From Acinetobacter sp. N54.MGS-139 (GTDB taxonomy: Bacteria; Pseudomonadota; Gammaproteobacteria; Burkholderiales; Burkholderiaceae_F), in the NCBI GenBank assembly GCA_000980495.1, contig LARN01000003.1, positions 5,567 to 69,566 of the forward strand: DNA of 64,000 nucleotides, in the 5' to 3' direction. Shown in pieces: positions 18,312 to 28,071 of this stretch. Under the pieces are notes generated by a model. It made no database searches. It was not told where the DNA came from and was given only the letters and a program-made list of their open reading frames with translations. Made by a program: the position numbers and the translations under genes. How positions within the stretch are numbered: the stretch's first letter is position 1; every line of letters starts with the position of its first letter.

Positions 18312-18450
18312 TTCAATCCTCACAAAACATCAGTAGAACTCGAGCAAAGATGCCATTTTTACGCGACATTACATGTTGTTAACAAAACGTCGCATTTGAA
18401 ACACATTTGTTTACAGAGTTTGTTAGTATAAACACCTATTTGAGAACGGC

Positions 18451-18480
18451 CTTGAAAAAAGACTGCATAGCCTCATATAA
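18451..18480 (+). promoter_or_regulatory. Sigma-32 (RpoH) type heat-shock promoter of groESL
   Basis: CTTGAAA (18451-18457) is an exact -35 core and CCTCATATA (18471-18479) is close to the sigma-32 -10 consensus CCCCATNTA, with a 13-base spacer. It lies 54 bases before the groES ATG. No CIRCE inverted repeat is seen, so control appears to be RpoH rather than HrcA. Confidence 0.85.
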
Positions 18481-18533
18481 GGAAATATTGGTAAAGCCTA
18501 GCGCTTTGATAAACACAAATAGGAGTTTTAAAG

Positions 18534-18821
18534 ATGAAGATTCGTCCTTTGCACGACCGCGTTATTGTTAAACGCGTTGACGCCGAAACACGTACAGCCA
18601 GCGGTATTTATATCCCTGAAGCAGCCGGTGAAAAACCTGATCAGGGTGTTGTCCTCGCTGTCGGTCCCGGCAAGCGTGACGAAGCAGGCAAGCTCATCCC
18701 TATGGATGTTAAGGTAGGCGACCGCATTCTGTTCGGCAAATATTCCGGCCAGAACGTGAAGGTCGACGGGGACGAATACCTCGTAATGCGTGAAGAAGAC
18801 ATTATGGGTGTCCTCGAGTAA
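18534..18821 (+). CDS. groES: Co-chaperonin GroES
   Basis: GroES caps the GroEL folding chamber. The 95-residue protein has the normal length, with [18 protein letters not shown] at the start, the mobile loop [18 protein letters not shown] and the C-terminal [20 protein letters not shown] precedes the ATG. It sits under a sigma-32-like promoter and 40 bases upstream of groEL. Confidence 0.98.
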   Translation: MKIRPLHDRVIVKRVDAETRTASGIYIPEAAGEKPDQGVVLAVGPGKRDEAGKLIPMDVKVGDRILFGKYSGQNVKVDGDEYLVMREEDIMGVLE

Positions 18822-18861
18822 GACGACCTAGTACAGAATTTAGAAATAGGAGATTAAGTAA

Positions 18862-20505
<1,644 letters not shown>

Positions 20506-20527
20506 TCATCCGCTGAGTTAACTTAAT

Positions 20528-20564
20528 AAAACACCCGAAGGTCTCGCACCGACGGGTGTTTTTT
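20528..20564 (+). terminator. groEL terminator
   Basis: AAAACACCCG (20528-20537) pairs with CGGGTGTTTT (20553-20562), followed by TT. Typical intrinsic terminator. Confidence 0.88.
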
Positions 20565-20713
20565 CATATGCGCGAGAAGCGAAAAGTCATTGTTGCGAGG
20601 GAGCAGATTGAGGCGCAAGAGGCCGCTTTTTAGCGGTTAACCGCATTCTCTGATGAAAGATATTTGGCATACAATCGAAAGGAAGACGAATAAGAAGGAC
20701 AGGAAGTGTAGAT

Positions 20714-21916
20714 ATGCGATGGAAGTTCATACTCGGTCTTCTGACCATATGCGCCGTTTTAATGTCCATGAGCTATACGATGCTCATTCCCTTCCTGCCC
20801 ATGTATCTCATTCAGGATTTGGGTGTCGTGAAGGCCGACGTGGACATGTGGTCGGGTGCGATTTTCGCGATCACATTCCTTGTCAGCGGCATCATGGCGC
20901 CGATCTGGGGTGCTCTTGCCGATAAGAAGAGCCGAAAGCTCATGGCACTGCGCGCGGGATTTTGTTTGGCGATCACTTACTTCTTAGGCGGTCTGGTCAC
21001 GAATCCTTGGGAGCTGCTCGGCGTTCGATTTATTCAAGGCTTATCCGCCGGTCTTTGGCCTGCGCTGCTTGCGATCATCTCTGTTGAATCTCCGAAGCTC
21101 AAGCTCGGTTTCTGCATGGGCGTTATGCAGGGCGGTATGACGGCGGGCGGCGTGCTCGGGCCGTTGTTCGGCGGCCTGCTGGCGGATCAATTCGGTATGC
21201 GCATGGCGTTCTTTATCGCGGCCGCCGCTTTGTTCCTGATCACGTTAGCTTTGCTCTTTTTCGTTAAAGAGGAACCGAGGAAGCCCGACCCGAATGCAAA
21301 ACCCGTCAAGATTTGGGACTTCTCTTTATGCAAGATTCCGGCAGTTAAGCGCATGCTGATTTGTGCCGGCGTGGTGCAGCTGACCATTTTGATGCAGCAG
21401 CCGATCATGCCGCTTTACGTGGCTGAGCTGCAGGGTTCGATGGAGCGAATCGTCTTGATTTCCGGCATTGTGTTTTCAGTGACGGGTATTTCGGGCGTCT
21501 TAGCCTCTCCGATTTGGGGCATTTTGGGTCAGAACTGGGGCTATCGACCCGTACTTTATCTGTCTTTGCTCGGTGCCGGACTGTTCGGTATTGTGCAGGT
21601 TTTTCCGAATTCGCTTGAGTGGTTCACGATTTGGCGTTTTGTCGGCGGCTTAGCCTTTGCCGGCATTTTCCCGGCCATCAACGCGGTGCTGACAGTTTCC
21701 ACGAATGCCAATGACAAGGGACGTGTCTTTGGACTGTCTTATCTAGCCCAGCAGCTGGGTGCCGTGATGGGACCGATTGTCGGTGGCGCAATGACTGCGT
21801 ACTTCTCTTATAAGTTCATCATCGGAATGTCCGGCTTTATCTGCTTACCGCTCGTGCTCTATCTGTTTCTCAAGAGGCCGGCTAAGACGGAAGGTACCGG
21901 AACTCCGCTGGTGTAG
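20714..21916 (+). CDS. MFS transporter, MdtG-like
   Basis: A 400-residue, 12-segment major facilitator protein. It carries the MdtG-type signature MWSGAIFAITFLVSG, the loop-2 motif GALADKKSRKLMALRA, and MQGGMTAGGVLGPLFGGLLADQFG. E. coli MdtG is a drug exporter; the substrate here cannot be read from sequence. AGGAAG precedes the start. A close paralogue lies at 62848 and is broken at its 3' end. The gene is monocistronic between terminators. Confidence 0.85.
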   Translation: MRWKFILGLLTICAVLMSMSYTMLIPFLPMYLIQDLGVVKADVDMWSGAIFAITFLVSGIMAPIWGALADKKSRKLMALRAGFCLAITYFLGGLVTNPWELLGVRFIQGLSAGLWPALLAIISVESPKLKLGFCMGVMQGGMTAGGVLGPLFGGLLADQFGMRMAFFIAAAALFLITLALLFFVKEEPRKPDPNAKPVKIWDFSLCKIPAVKRMLICAGVVQLTILMQQPIMPLYVAELQGSMERIVLISGIVFSVTGISGVLASPIWGILGQNWGYRPVLYLSLLGAGLFGIVQVFPNSLEWFTIWRFVGGLAFAGIFPAINAVLTVSTNANDKGRVFGLSYLAQQLGAVMGPIVGGAMTAYFSYKFIIGMSGFICLPLVLYLFLKRPAKTEGTGTPLV

Positions 21917-21946
21917 GAACACTTCTAACTTCTTGTGAGTTATTGA

Positions 21947-21985
21947 AAAACGTCCGCCTGCTAAGTAAGCGACGGACGTTTTCAT
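21947..21985 (+). terminator. Terminator of the MFS gene
   Basis: AAAACGTCCG (21947-21956) pairs with CGGACGTTTT (21973-21982), 10-bp stem, T tract after it. Confidence 0.85.
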
Positions 21986-22003
21986 TATTTTCAGCGGCCG
22001 GAT

Positions 22004-22012
22004 TGCTAAAAT
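22004..22012 (+). promoter_or_regulatory. Extended -10 promoter of pyrF
   Basis: TGCTAAAAT (22004-22012) is an extended -10 (TGnTAnAAT) located 38 bases before the pyrF ATG. The -35 region is weak, which is common with extended -10 promoters. Confidence 0.5.
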
Positions 22013-22049
22013 CCGTGCTCAAACACAATTCGAACGTTTGGAGAAAGCT

Positions 22050-22865
22050 ATGAAATTTACCGATATGCTTCAGCACTGCTGGGATGTCAACCAATCATTA
22101 CTTTGCGTCGGCTTAGATCCCGATCCCAAACGTTTTCCTAAGCAGTTTGAAGGCAGCAAGTACGCCATCCTGGACTTCTGCTGGGAGATCGTTCAATCGA
22201 CCGGAGACTTGGTCTGTGCTTTTAAACCGCAGATTGCTTACTTTGCATCTTCCGGGGCCGAAGATCAGCTTAAAGAGCTGATTGCCCGAATTCACAGTGA
22301 ATATCCGGAAGTTCCCGTCATTCTTGATGCGAAGCGCGGGGACATCGGTTCAACGGCCAAGCATTATGCGAAGGAAGCCTTCGAGCGTTTCGGCGCCGAC
22401 TGCGTCACGCTTTCTCCATACATGGGTTTTGACTCTGTCGAACCTTACCTCGAGTATCCGGACAAAGGCGCTTTCATTCTTTGCCGCACTAGCAACAAAG
22501 GCGGAGATGACTTCCAGATGCTTAACTGCGGCGGCGGGCCTCTTTACCACGTTGTGGCGGAAAAAGTGGAGCAGTGGAATACGACAGGACAGCTTGGCCT
22601 CGTGATCGGCGGAACCTATCCGAAGGAACTTGCCAGCGTTCGTGCACTGACGCCGGAATTGAATTTCCTTGTTCCGGGCATCGGAGCCCAGGGCGGAGAC
22701 ATTAATGCCTGTGTTCAGAGCGGTATGAATGCACAAAAGACAGGCATGGTGATCAATTCCAGCCGCGCTGTTCTCTATGCTTCTTCCGGAGAAGACTTCA
22801 AGGAGAAGGCCAGAGAGGTCGCAATGCAAACTCGCGACGCGATCAATGCTGCAAGAGGCCTCTAA
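22050..22865 (+). CDS. pyrF: Orotidine 5'-phosphate decarboxylase, type 2
   Basis: PyrF converts OMP to UMP, the last step of pyrimidine synthesis. The 271-residue length and motifs SLLCVGLDPDPKRFP and the active-site DAKRGDIGSTAKHYA place it in the longer type 2 group found in many betaproteobacteria and actinobacteria. ATG 22050 is preferred to a TTG 12 bases upstream since GGAGAAAG precedes it. The TAA stop overlaps the stop of the converging LysR gene by 2-3 bases and no terminator separates them. Confidence 0.95.
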   Translation: MKFTDMLQHCWDVNQSLLCVGLDPDPKRFPKQFEGSKYAILDFCWEIVQSTGDLVCAFKPQIAYFASSGAEDQLKELIARIHSEYPEVPVILDAKRGDIGSTAKHYAKEAFERFGADCVTLSPYMGFDSVEPYLEYPDKGAFILCRTSNKGGDDFQMLNCGGGPLYHVVAEKVEQWNTTGQLGLVIGGTYPKELASVRALTPELNFLVPGIGAQGGDINACVQSGMNAQKTGMVINSSRAVLYASSGEDFKEKAREVAMQTRDAINAARGL

Positions 22866-23827
22866 ATTTCGTTGACAATGGTGCGCTGCGGAATGTCCCA
22901 GAAGGGCGCAACCATATCCTCTTTGCTCTTGAAGAACTGAACCAGGCGCGTTTGGAACCACTGCAGAAATACGCGGTGGCGGCGAATGCGCCAATTGGTT
23001 TTAGAGGTGCACACGAAGCACTCAACCGGAGGATGTACCCAGCCGGGAAGAATCGGAACCAATACACCGGAGGCGATTTCCTGAGCACAATGGAAAAGCG
23101 GTAAATCTACCGAGATTCCCAGTCCGTCGATGACAGACTTTTTAATTGCAAGAATATTGGAAACCCTGAGCACTTGTTTCCACCGGACTTCTTCTCGCCG
23201 ATCACCGTTTTCTAAATAACGGGTCGCAGGACGGACTGTTCCGTCATAGACCAAGAGGGTATGCGCTGCCAGATCCTTAGGATGAAGGGGCAGTCCGTGC
23301 TCTTCTATGTAGTGCCGAGAGGCGACCGGAACGTATACATTGCGTCCGCGGGAGAACGACACAATCCGCGGGTCTTTTGATTTAAAGCTTGCGACGGAAA
23401 TGTCGGCTTTGTACTGAAGAATGTCCTGAATATTTCCGCCTCCGACGATGTCAAAGACAATCTCAGGGTACTGGGAGTTAAATTCCATCAGCATCGGAAT
23501 ATAGACTGCAACAGAGCCCGGTGCTAAAGAAAGACGTATTTTGCCCGCCATGCCGGCTGAACTTTGCGTTAGTTCTTTGACCATTTCCTCGTGCTGAAGA
23601 AGGATATTTGAGGCATGTTCGTAGGCGATTTTGCCTGATTCCGTAAGCTGAAGCGGTCTGGTCACTCGGAGAATGAGCGTCTGTCCTAGGGCGTTTTCCA
23701 GGGAAGTCAGAGCGCGGGAGACCGTCGAGACTTCTACGTCAAACTCTCCGGCAGTATCAGAAAAGTTTCGGGTATTGCACAAACTGCAGAACAAGCGCCA
23801 TGCACTGAGGTCGTCTAGTTTTGACAT
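22862..23827 (-). CDS. LysR-family transcriptional regulator
   Basis: A 321-residue LysR regulator. The N-terminal winged helix-turn-helix spans about residues 8-62 (RNFSDTAGEFDVEVSTVSRALTSLE is the helix pair region), followed by a periplasmic-binding-like effector domain (about 90-300). It is divergent from the lyase-DcuC-SGNH operon with 170 bases between the starts, and a 23-bp palindrome in that gap fits the LysR T-N11-A box. By analogy with other divergent LysR pairs it probably autoregulates and activates the operon in response to its substrate. Confidence 0.9.
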   Translation of the reverse strand: MSKLDDLSAWRLFCSLCNTRNFSDTAGEFDVEVSTVSRALTSLENALGQTLILRVTRPLQLTESGKIAYEHASNILLQHEEMVKELTQSSAGMAGKIRLSLAPGSVAVYIPMLMEFNSQYPEIVFDIVGGGNIQDILQYKADISVASFKSKDPRIVSFSRGRNVYVPVASRHYIEEHGLPLHPKDLAAHTLLVYDGTVRPATRYLENGDRREEVRWKQVLRVSNILAIKKSVIDGLGISVDLPLFHCAQEIASGVLVPILPGWVHPPVECFVCTSKTNWRIRRHRVFLQWFQTRLVQFFKSKEDMVAPFWDIPQRTIVNEI

Positions 23828-23885
23828 GATGAGAGAAAAAAGGAATCGAGGATCTGTACATACTTTCTAACAAAAGCGACAAATA

Positions 23886-23914
23886 CGCAAGTACTTTGCG
23901 CAAAACGCAAAGTA
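23886..23914. promoter_or_regulatory. LysR-type operator between regulator and lyase operon
   Basis: TACTTTGCG (23892-23900) and CGCAAAGTA (23906-23914) are exact inverted repeats with a 5-base spacer. A third half-site, CGCAAGTA, lies at 23886-23893. The centre fits the LysR box T-N11-A (T at 23897, A at 23909). It lies 84 bases before the lyase start. Confidence 0.7.
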
Positions 23915-23997
23915 GCGTTTCCGATTTCGCCTGTCGATTTTGAGAGCTGACAATCAAAATAACGAAAAACAACCTCAAAACATAGGAGACAAAACAG

Positions 23998-25428
23998 ATG
24001 ACAGTCAGAGACGAGTTCTTCTGGTTAGGCGAAATTAATAAAGCCACCCTCGTGATCAACTCTCGTCAAGGTCTTTTGCCGATGCCAATTGCTAAAGAAG
24101 CGGCCAAGGCACTCCGTGAAGTTTTAGCTGACGGAGACGCTGATCCGACGAAGAGAGCTAAAACTTACATCACGTTTGAACCCTTAATGCTCAAAAAAGC
24201 GGATCCGGTCATTACTTTGATGCACGCCGGACGTTCCAGTCAGGATATGCATGCGACTTATCGCTCCGCTATCCTCAGAGACCATGTTCTCGAAGTCGGT
24301 GATGCATTAAACACCGTGCTGGAAACAATGACGGACCTGGCAGACAAAAACCGTGAAACCGTCGTCCCCAATTACACCAATGGCGTTGCCGCTCAGCCGA
24401 ACAGTTTGGCACACTATCTGCTCGCATTTTTGGCCGGTTTCAGCCGCGATGCTCAGAAGCTTCGCCAATTTTATGTTCGTCTGGACCGCTGCCCGATGGG
24501 AAGCACCGTTTTAAACGGCACTTGCTGGCCGCTTGATCGCCAAGCAATGTGCGAACGCCTGGGCTTTGAAGCCATTGCGGAAAATGCCTACGATGCAACT
24601 CAAGTAGGTCAGAGCGATCTGCCCGTAGAATTCGCAGCGATCCTTACCGGTATTTGCCTGCACATCAATGTTTTCCTGGAAGACTTGATGGTTCAGTACG
24701 CTCAGGCTCGTCCCTGGATTCTTCTGCAGGAAGGCGGAGACAACACCTATGTTTCTTCTGCTATGCCGCAGAAACGCAATCCCGGCTTAGTGAATAACTG
24801 CAGAACGGAATCTTCTTCCGTGATCGGCGAAGCTCAGGCCGAGTTCTTCCGTGCTCACAATCTCCAGAGCGGCATGATTGACCCGAAGAATCAGACACTC
24901 AACAGTGCTCTGGCTCTTCATGCGGTTAAAGTTCTTACTATGTTTAACCGAGTTCTCAAAGCACTCGTGATCAACAAAGATCGTGCATTAGAAGAACTTA
25001 ACAGCGACTGGACGGCCAGCCAGGAAGTTGCCGACCGCCTGATGAAGGAATACGGCGTTCCGTTCCGTATCGGCCACCACGCTGCCAGCCACATTGTTTC
25101 CTATGCTCGCGCCAACAACATTCTTCCGCTCGACTTCCCGTACGCCAAGATGCAGGAAATCTACAAGGAAGTCATCGATAAAGAATTCCCTGAAGGCGAT
25201 CCGAAGTTCCCGATGAGCGAGGAAGAATTCAGAGAAGCATTAAACCCTGTTTCTATCGTTCACAACCGTAAGACACTTGGCGGACCTCAGCCCGCTGAGC
25301 TGGAAAGAATGCTCAAAGAGCAGACAGCCGAAAACCATCTCAACGAACAATGGGTGGCTGACAAGAAAGCGTTTATCCAATCTTCCCTCGATAAATTAAA
25401 TAAAGAATTTGAAACCTTAGGAGAATAA
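23998..25428 (+). CDS. Argininosuccinate-lyase-like protein of the fumarase/aspartase superfamily
   Basis: The 476 residues align by eye with argininosuccinate lyase: HAGRSSQD at 76-83 corresponds to HTGRSRND, and SSAMPQKRNP at 253-262 is the superfamily signature with the flexible catalytic serine loop. In the block that normally reads YTHxQxAQP, this protein has YTNGVAAQP (126-134), so the usual catalytic-site histidine is Asn128. The family splits C-N or C-C bonds of succinyl adducts to release fumarate. The context (LysR, C4-dicarboxylate carrier, secreted hydrolase-like protein) points to catabolism and not arginine synthesis. Substrate unknown. TAGGAGAC precedes the ATG. Confidence 0.82.
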   Translation: MTVRDEFFWLGEINKATLVINSRQGLLPMPIAKEAAKALREVLADGDADPTKRAKTYITFEPLMLKKADPVITLMHAGRSSQDMHATYRSAILRDHVLEVGDALNTVLETMTDLADKNRETVVPNYTNGVAAQPNSLAHYLLAFLAGFSRDAQKLRQFYVRLDRCPMGSTVLNGTCWPLDRQAMCERLGFEAIAENAYDATQVGQSDLPVEFAAILTGICLHINVFLEDLMVQYAQARPWILLQEGGDNTYVSSAMPQKRNPGLVNNCRTESSSVIGEAQAEFFRAHNLQSGMIDPKNQTLNSALALHAVKVLTMFNRVLKALVINKDRALEELNSDWTASQEVADRLMKEYGVPFRIGHHAASHIVSYARANNILPLDFPYAKMQEIYKEVIDKEFPEGDPKFPMSEEEFREALNPVSIVHNRKTLGGPQPAELERMLKEQTAENHLNEQWVADKKAFIQSSLDKLNKEFETLGE

Positions 25429-25430
25429 TC

Positions 25431-26801
25431 ATGACAGTACTTCTGCCTTGGTTTGCCCTGGTCGTCACTGTTTTGGCGGGCTGGGCAATCATTAAAAGAT
25501 TGTCTACTTCTATGGTCCTGCTGTTTGCCGGCTTGGCCATGATCAGCTTTGCCGTGATCTGCGGTGTTCACGGTTTTCTGCCGAAGGGTGTTAAGCCTTC
25601 CGGATTCGTATGGTTCGATATTTTCGAACTGCTTCGTTCTATCGCAACTAAACAGACTTCCGGCATCGGTCTTTTGATTATGGTCGCCGGCGGTTACGCT
25701 GCCTACATGGACAGAATCGGCGCTGCTCACGCTCTGGTTCGCGTTTGTGTTAAACCTTTGGACGCACTGTCTTCCCCGTACCTTGTTCTGGTCATGGGCT
25801 ATCTGATCGGCCAAGCTCTGGTCACGGTGATTCCGAGTGCTGCGGGTCTTGCAATGCTGCTGTTGGTTGCTCTGTTCCCGATTCTTCGCGCTGTCGGCTG
25901 CTCGCCCGCTGCTTCTGCTGCCGTGATCGGTACATCCGCCGGTATGACCTTAGGGCCAGCCTCCGGTACTGCTAACCTTGCTGCTCAGACAGCCGGTTTG
26001 GATCCGATCATCTACTTCGTTCAGTGCCAGCTTCCGGTTGCCATCCCGACTTTGATCGTTGTTGCTATCTGCCATTACTTTGTTCAGAAGTACTATGACA
26101 AGAAGAACGACGACGTCTATTCTGACGCCATCCTGACCAAGAAAGACGACCTTCGCAATGTTCCCGCCTGGTACGCTATCCTTCCGGTCCTTCCGATCGC
26201 ATTGATGATCATCTTCAGTAAGCTCGTTTATTCTGCTGTTAAGCTCAATACCATCTCTGCTCTGCTTCTCGTTTGGGTCCTTACTGTCATCATTGAACTC
26301 ATCAGACGCCGCGATTACAAACCGGTTCTTGCCGACGGTGCCTTCATCTTCAAGGCCATGGGCGGAATGTTCTCCTCCATCGTTGCTCTGATTATCTGCG
26401 CTGAATTCTTTGCTACCGGCCTGAAAGTTACAGGTTTAATCTCTGCACTGATTACACACGCTCAGGGTATGGGTTTAGGCCTCAACGGTATGACAGCCGT
26501 GCTTACAGCTGTTGTCGGTATCGTGACATTCCTGACCGGTTCCGGTGTCGGTGCCTTCTCCAGCTTCGCAGCTCTGGCTCCTGATGTTGCCAGCGGTCTG
26601 GGCGGTTCTGCTGCTGCCTTCGTTACCCCGATGCAGTTCGCTTCCGGTATGCTCCGCGCCATGTCTCCTGTGGCAGGCGTCATCATTGCGGTTGCCGGTG
26701 CTGCCGGTGTCTCCCCGATGGCCATCGTTCGCCGTACTTGGATCCCGATGCTGGCCGGTATGATCACCGTCGTCGTCGCCAACGTAGTTTTCTTAGGCTA
26801 A
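25431..26801 (+). CDS. DcuC-family C4-dicarboxylate carrier
   Basis: A 456-residue, very hydrophobic inner-membrane protein with about 12 segments. Length and the conserved stretches GYLIGQALVTVIPSAAGLAML, SAAVIGTSAGMTLGPASGTANLAA and the late MQFASGMLRAMSPVAGVIIAVAG match DcuC-type anaerobic dicarboxylate carriers, which exchange fumarate, succinate or similar. It begins 2 bases after the lyase stop with TTAGGAG as ribosome site, so the two are tightly coupled. I infer that it brings in the lyase substrate or exports the C4 product. Confidence 0.82.
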   Translation: MTVLLPWFALVVTVLAGWAIIKRLSTSMVLLFAGLAMISFAVICGVHGFLPKGVKPSGFVWFDIFELLRSIATKQTSGIGLLIMVAGGYAAYMDRIGAAHALVRVCVKPLDALSSPYLVLVMGYLIGQALVTVIPSAAGLAMLLLVALFPILRAVGCSPAASAAVIGTSAGMTLGPASGTANLAAQTAGLDPIIYFVQCQLPVAIPTLIVVAICHYFVQKYYDKKNDDVYSDAILTKKDDLRNVPAWYAILPVLPIALMIIFSKLVYSAVKLNTISALLLVWVLTVIIELIRRRDYKPVLADGAFIFKAMGGMFSSIVALIICAEFFATGLKVTGLISALITHAQGMGLGLNGMTAVLTAVVGIVTFLTGSGVGAFSSFAALAPDVASGLGGSAAAFVTPMQFASGMLRAMSPVAGVIIAVAGAAGVSPMAIVRRTWIPMLAGMITVVVANVVFLG

Positions 26802-26813
26802 CTATCTGAACAC

Positions 26814-26835
26814 ACGGGCCCGTCTAAGGGCCCGT
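26814..26835 (+). other. GC hairpin between dcuC-like and SGNH genes
   Basis: ACGGGCCC (26814-26821) pairs with GGGCCCGT (26828-26835), loop GTCTAA. No T run follows, so it is not a normal terminator. It probably stabilises the upstream message or lowers expression of the last gene. Confidence 0.6.
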
Positions 26836-26846
26836 CGGAGAATCAA

Positions 26847-27656
26847 ATGAAAAAAATCCTCATTCCCGCTTTAACCGCTGCGCTTTTGTGTTCTTCCGCC
26901 TTTGCTCTGGAAAACTCGGTTGCTCCGAAAGTTACCGATATTAAAAATCATTCCCCGAAAACCGGCCTGATCGTCGGCAACTCCTACAGCTTCTACAACT
27001 GCGGTGTTCACGGTTATTTAAGAGGGCTGACACGCGAAAACAAACAAGATTGGAAAGCTCGCATTGTCACGATCAGCTCCGGCCGTCTTTCTTATCATGA
27101 TGTAGAGCAATACATGGGTCCTCATGAGATGGATCCCTATGTCAAGAAGGACGAGAAGGGCAACCTGATCAATCCGATGTTTGACGTGGTCATTCTGCAG
27201 GGCATGTCCACAGAGCCGATCGCAGAAAAAAGCATTCCGACATTCAAGAAATTCCTGAAGCAGCACGTCGCCACAGTTAAGGCAAAAGGAGCCGAACCGA
27301 TTGTGGTTGATACCTGGGCTCGTCAGAACAAGCCCGAAGACACTAAGAAACTGGCAGATTCAATCATTTCAGCGGCCAATGAAAGTGATGCGATCGTTTT
27401 ACCGGTCGGATTGGCCTTTGCCGAAAGTCTGAAGCAGCGTCCGGACCTGGTGATGCATCAAAAAGATAAAAGCCATCCGACGGCAGCCGGTTCTTACTTA
27501 TACGGCGCAATGCTTTACGGACTGCTCTTCAAGAAGAGTCCCGAGGGGATGGCTTATTTGGGTGAATGCGAGAAACCTCTGAAACCAGAGGATGCCAAGT
27601 TCCTTCAAAAGCTGGCCTGGGATGTTCTTACTGACTTCTATGGGTGGAAGAAGTAA
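26847..27656 (+). CDS. Secreted SGNH-hydrolase-like protein
   Basis: A 269-residue protein with a signal peptide cut near residue 20 (CSSAFA|LENS). The mature part starts with LIVGNSYSFYNCG, where Ser46 would be the SGNH nucleophile. VVILQGMS is the next conserved block, and DKSHPTAAGSYLYG holds the Asp207/His210 pair. It therefore looks like a periplasmic GDSL/SGNH esterase-type enzyme. The operon context suggests it frees a substrate for the carrier and lyase, but this is inference. CGGAG precedes the ATG. Confidence 0.72.
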   Translation: MKKILIPALTAALLCSSAFALENSVAPKVTDIKNHSPKTGLIVGNSYSFYNCGVHGYLRGLTRENKQDWKARIVTISSGRLSYHDVEQYMGPHEMDPYVKKDEKGNLINPMFDVVILQGMSTEPIAEKSIPTFKKFLKQHVATVKAKGAEPIVVDTWARQNKPEDTKKLADSIISAANESDAIVLPVGLAFAESLKQRPDLVMHQKDKSHPTAAGSYLYGAMLYGLLFKKSPEGMAYLGECEKPLKPEDAKFLQKLAWDVLTDFYGWKK

Positions 27657-27681
27657 ATAAGCTGTACTCTCCCAAAGCTTG

Positions 27682-27718
27682 CGGTCTTTGCTGATCAAAT
27701 CAGTGAAGACCGTTTTTT
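27682..27718 (+). terminator. Operon terminator, overlapping the end of a minus-strand gene
   Basis: CGGTCTT (27682-27688) pairs with AAGACCG, with an inner CTGAT/ATCAG stem, followed by TTTTTT. This ends the lyase operon. It contains the stop codon (27700-27702) of the small minus-strand gene. Confidence 0.85.
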
Positions 27719-27996
27719 AATGCTTCTTGCGGAAGGTTGACCTGTTCTGGAAGAGGCTGTTTAAACGACAAGGCTAAGTGGACAAGGCTCACGCCGATCG
27801 AAGGCCAAACAAGATCGAGCCATTTCGGGGCACCGTTATGAAATACGGCTTCATAGTCTTTGAGCGCGCTCTTTAGCCCGTGTTTGCTGTTATCGGAGGA
27901 ATATCCGTTCTGCTGCAGGAGTTTTTCTAAAAGCGTGCTGTAATCCAACCCGGAAGATGAGCGGTTAGCCAGCGGGTCCATTTCGATATCAGACAT
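27700..27996 (-). CDS. Hypothetical 98-residue protein
   Basis: I do not recognise this protein. The first about 50 residues are polar and predicted helical (GLDYSTLLEKLLQQNGYSS), then LDLVWPSIGVSLVHLALSF is hydrophobic and may be membrane-associated. Start support is modest: GGGATAAAAA lies before the ATG. The reading frame has ordinary codon use for this genome and sits between two terminators, so it is probably real and cotranscribed weakly at best. Confidence 0.55.
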   Translation of the reverse strand: MSDIEMDPLANRSSSGLDYSTLLEKLLQQNGYSSDNSKHGLKSALKDYEAVFHNGAPKWLDLVWPSIGVSLVHLALSFKQPLPEQVNLPQEALKNGLH

Positions 27997-28012
27997 TTTT
28001 TATCCCAAAAAT

Positions 28013-28038
28013 AAAGCCTCCGCGGCGAACGGAGGCTT
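28013..28038 (-). terminator. Terminator of the Ala/Pro/Gln-rich protein gene
   Basis: AAGCCTCCG and CGGAGGCTT form a 9-bp stem at 28014-28038. On the minus strand it is followed by TATTTTT. Confidence 0.8.
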
Positions 28039-28071
28039 ATAACTATAGGCTTTTAGGAAGCCCGATTTGAA

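Noticed and set aside
18376-18385. TTGTTAACAA palindrome upstream of groES
   Set aside because: Short, AT-rich and upstream of the better sigma-32 promoter; no evidence of an operator role.
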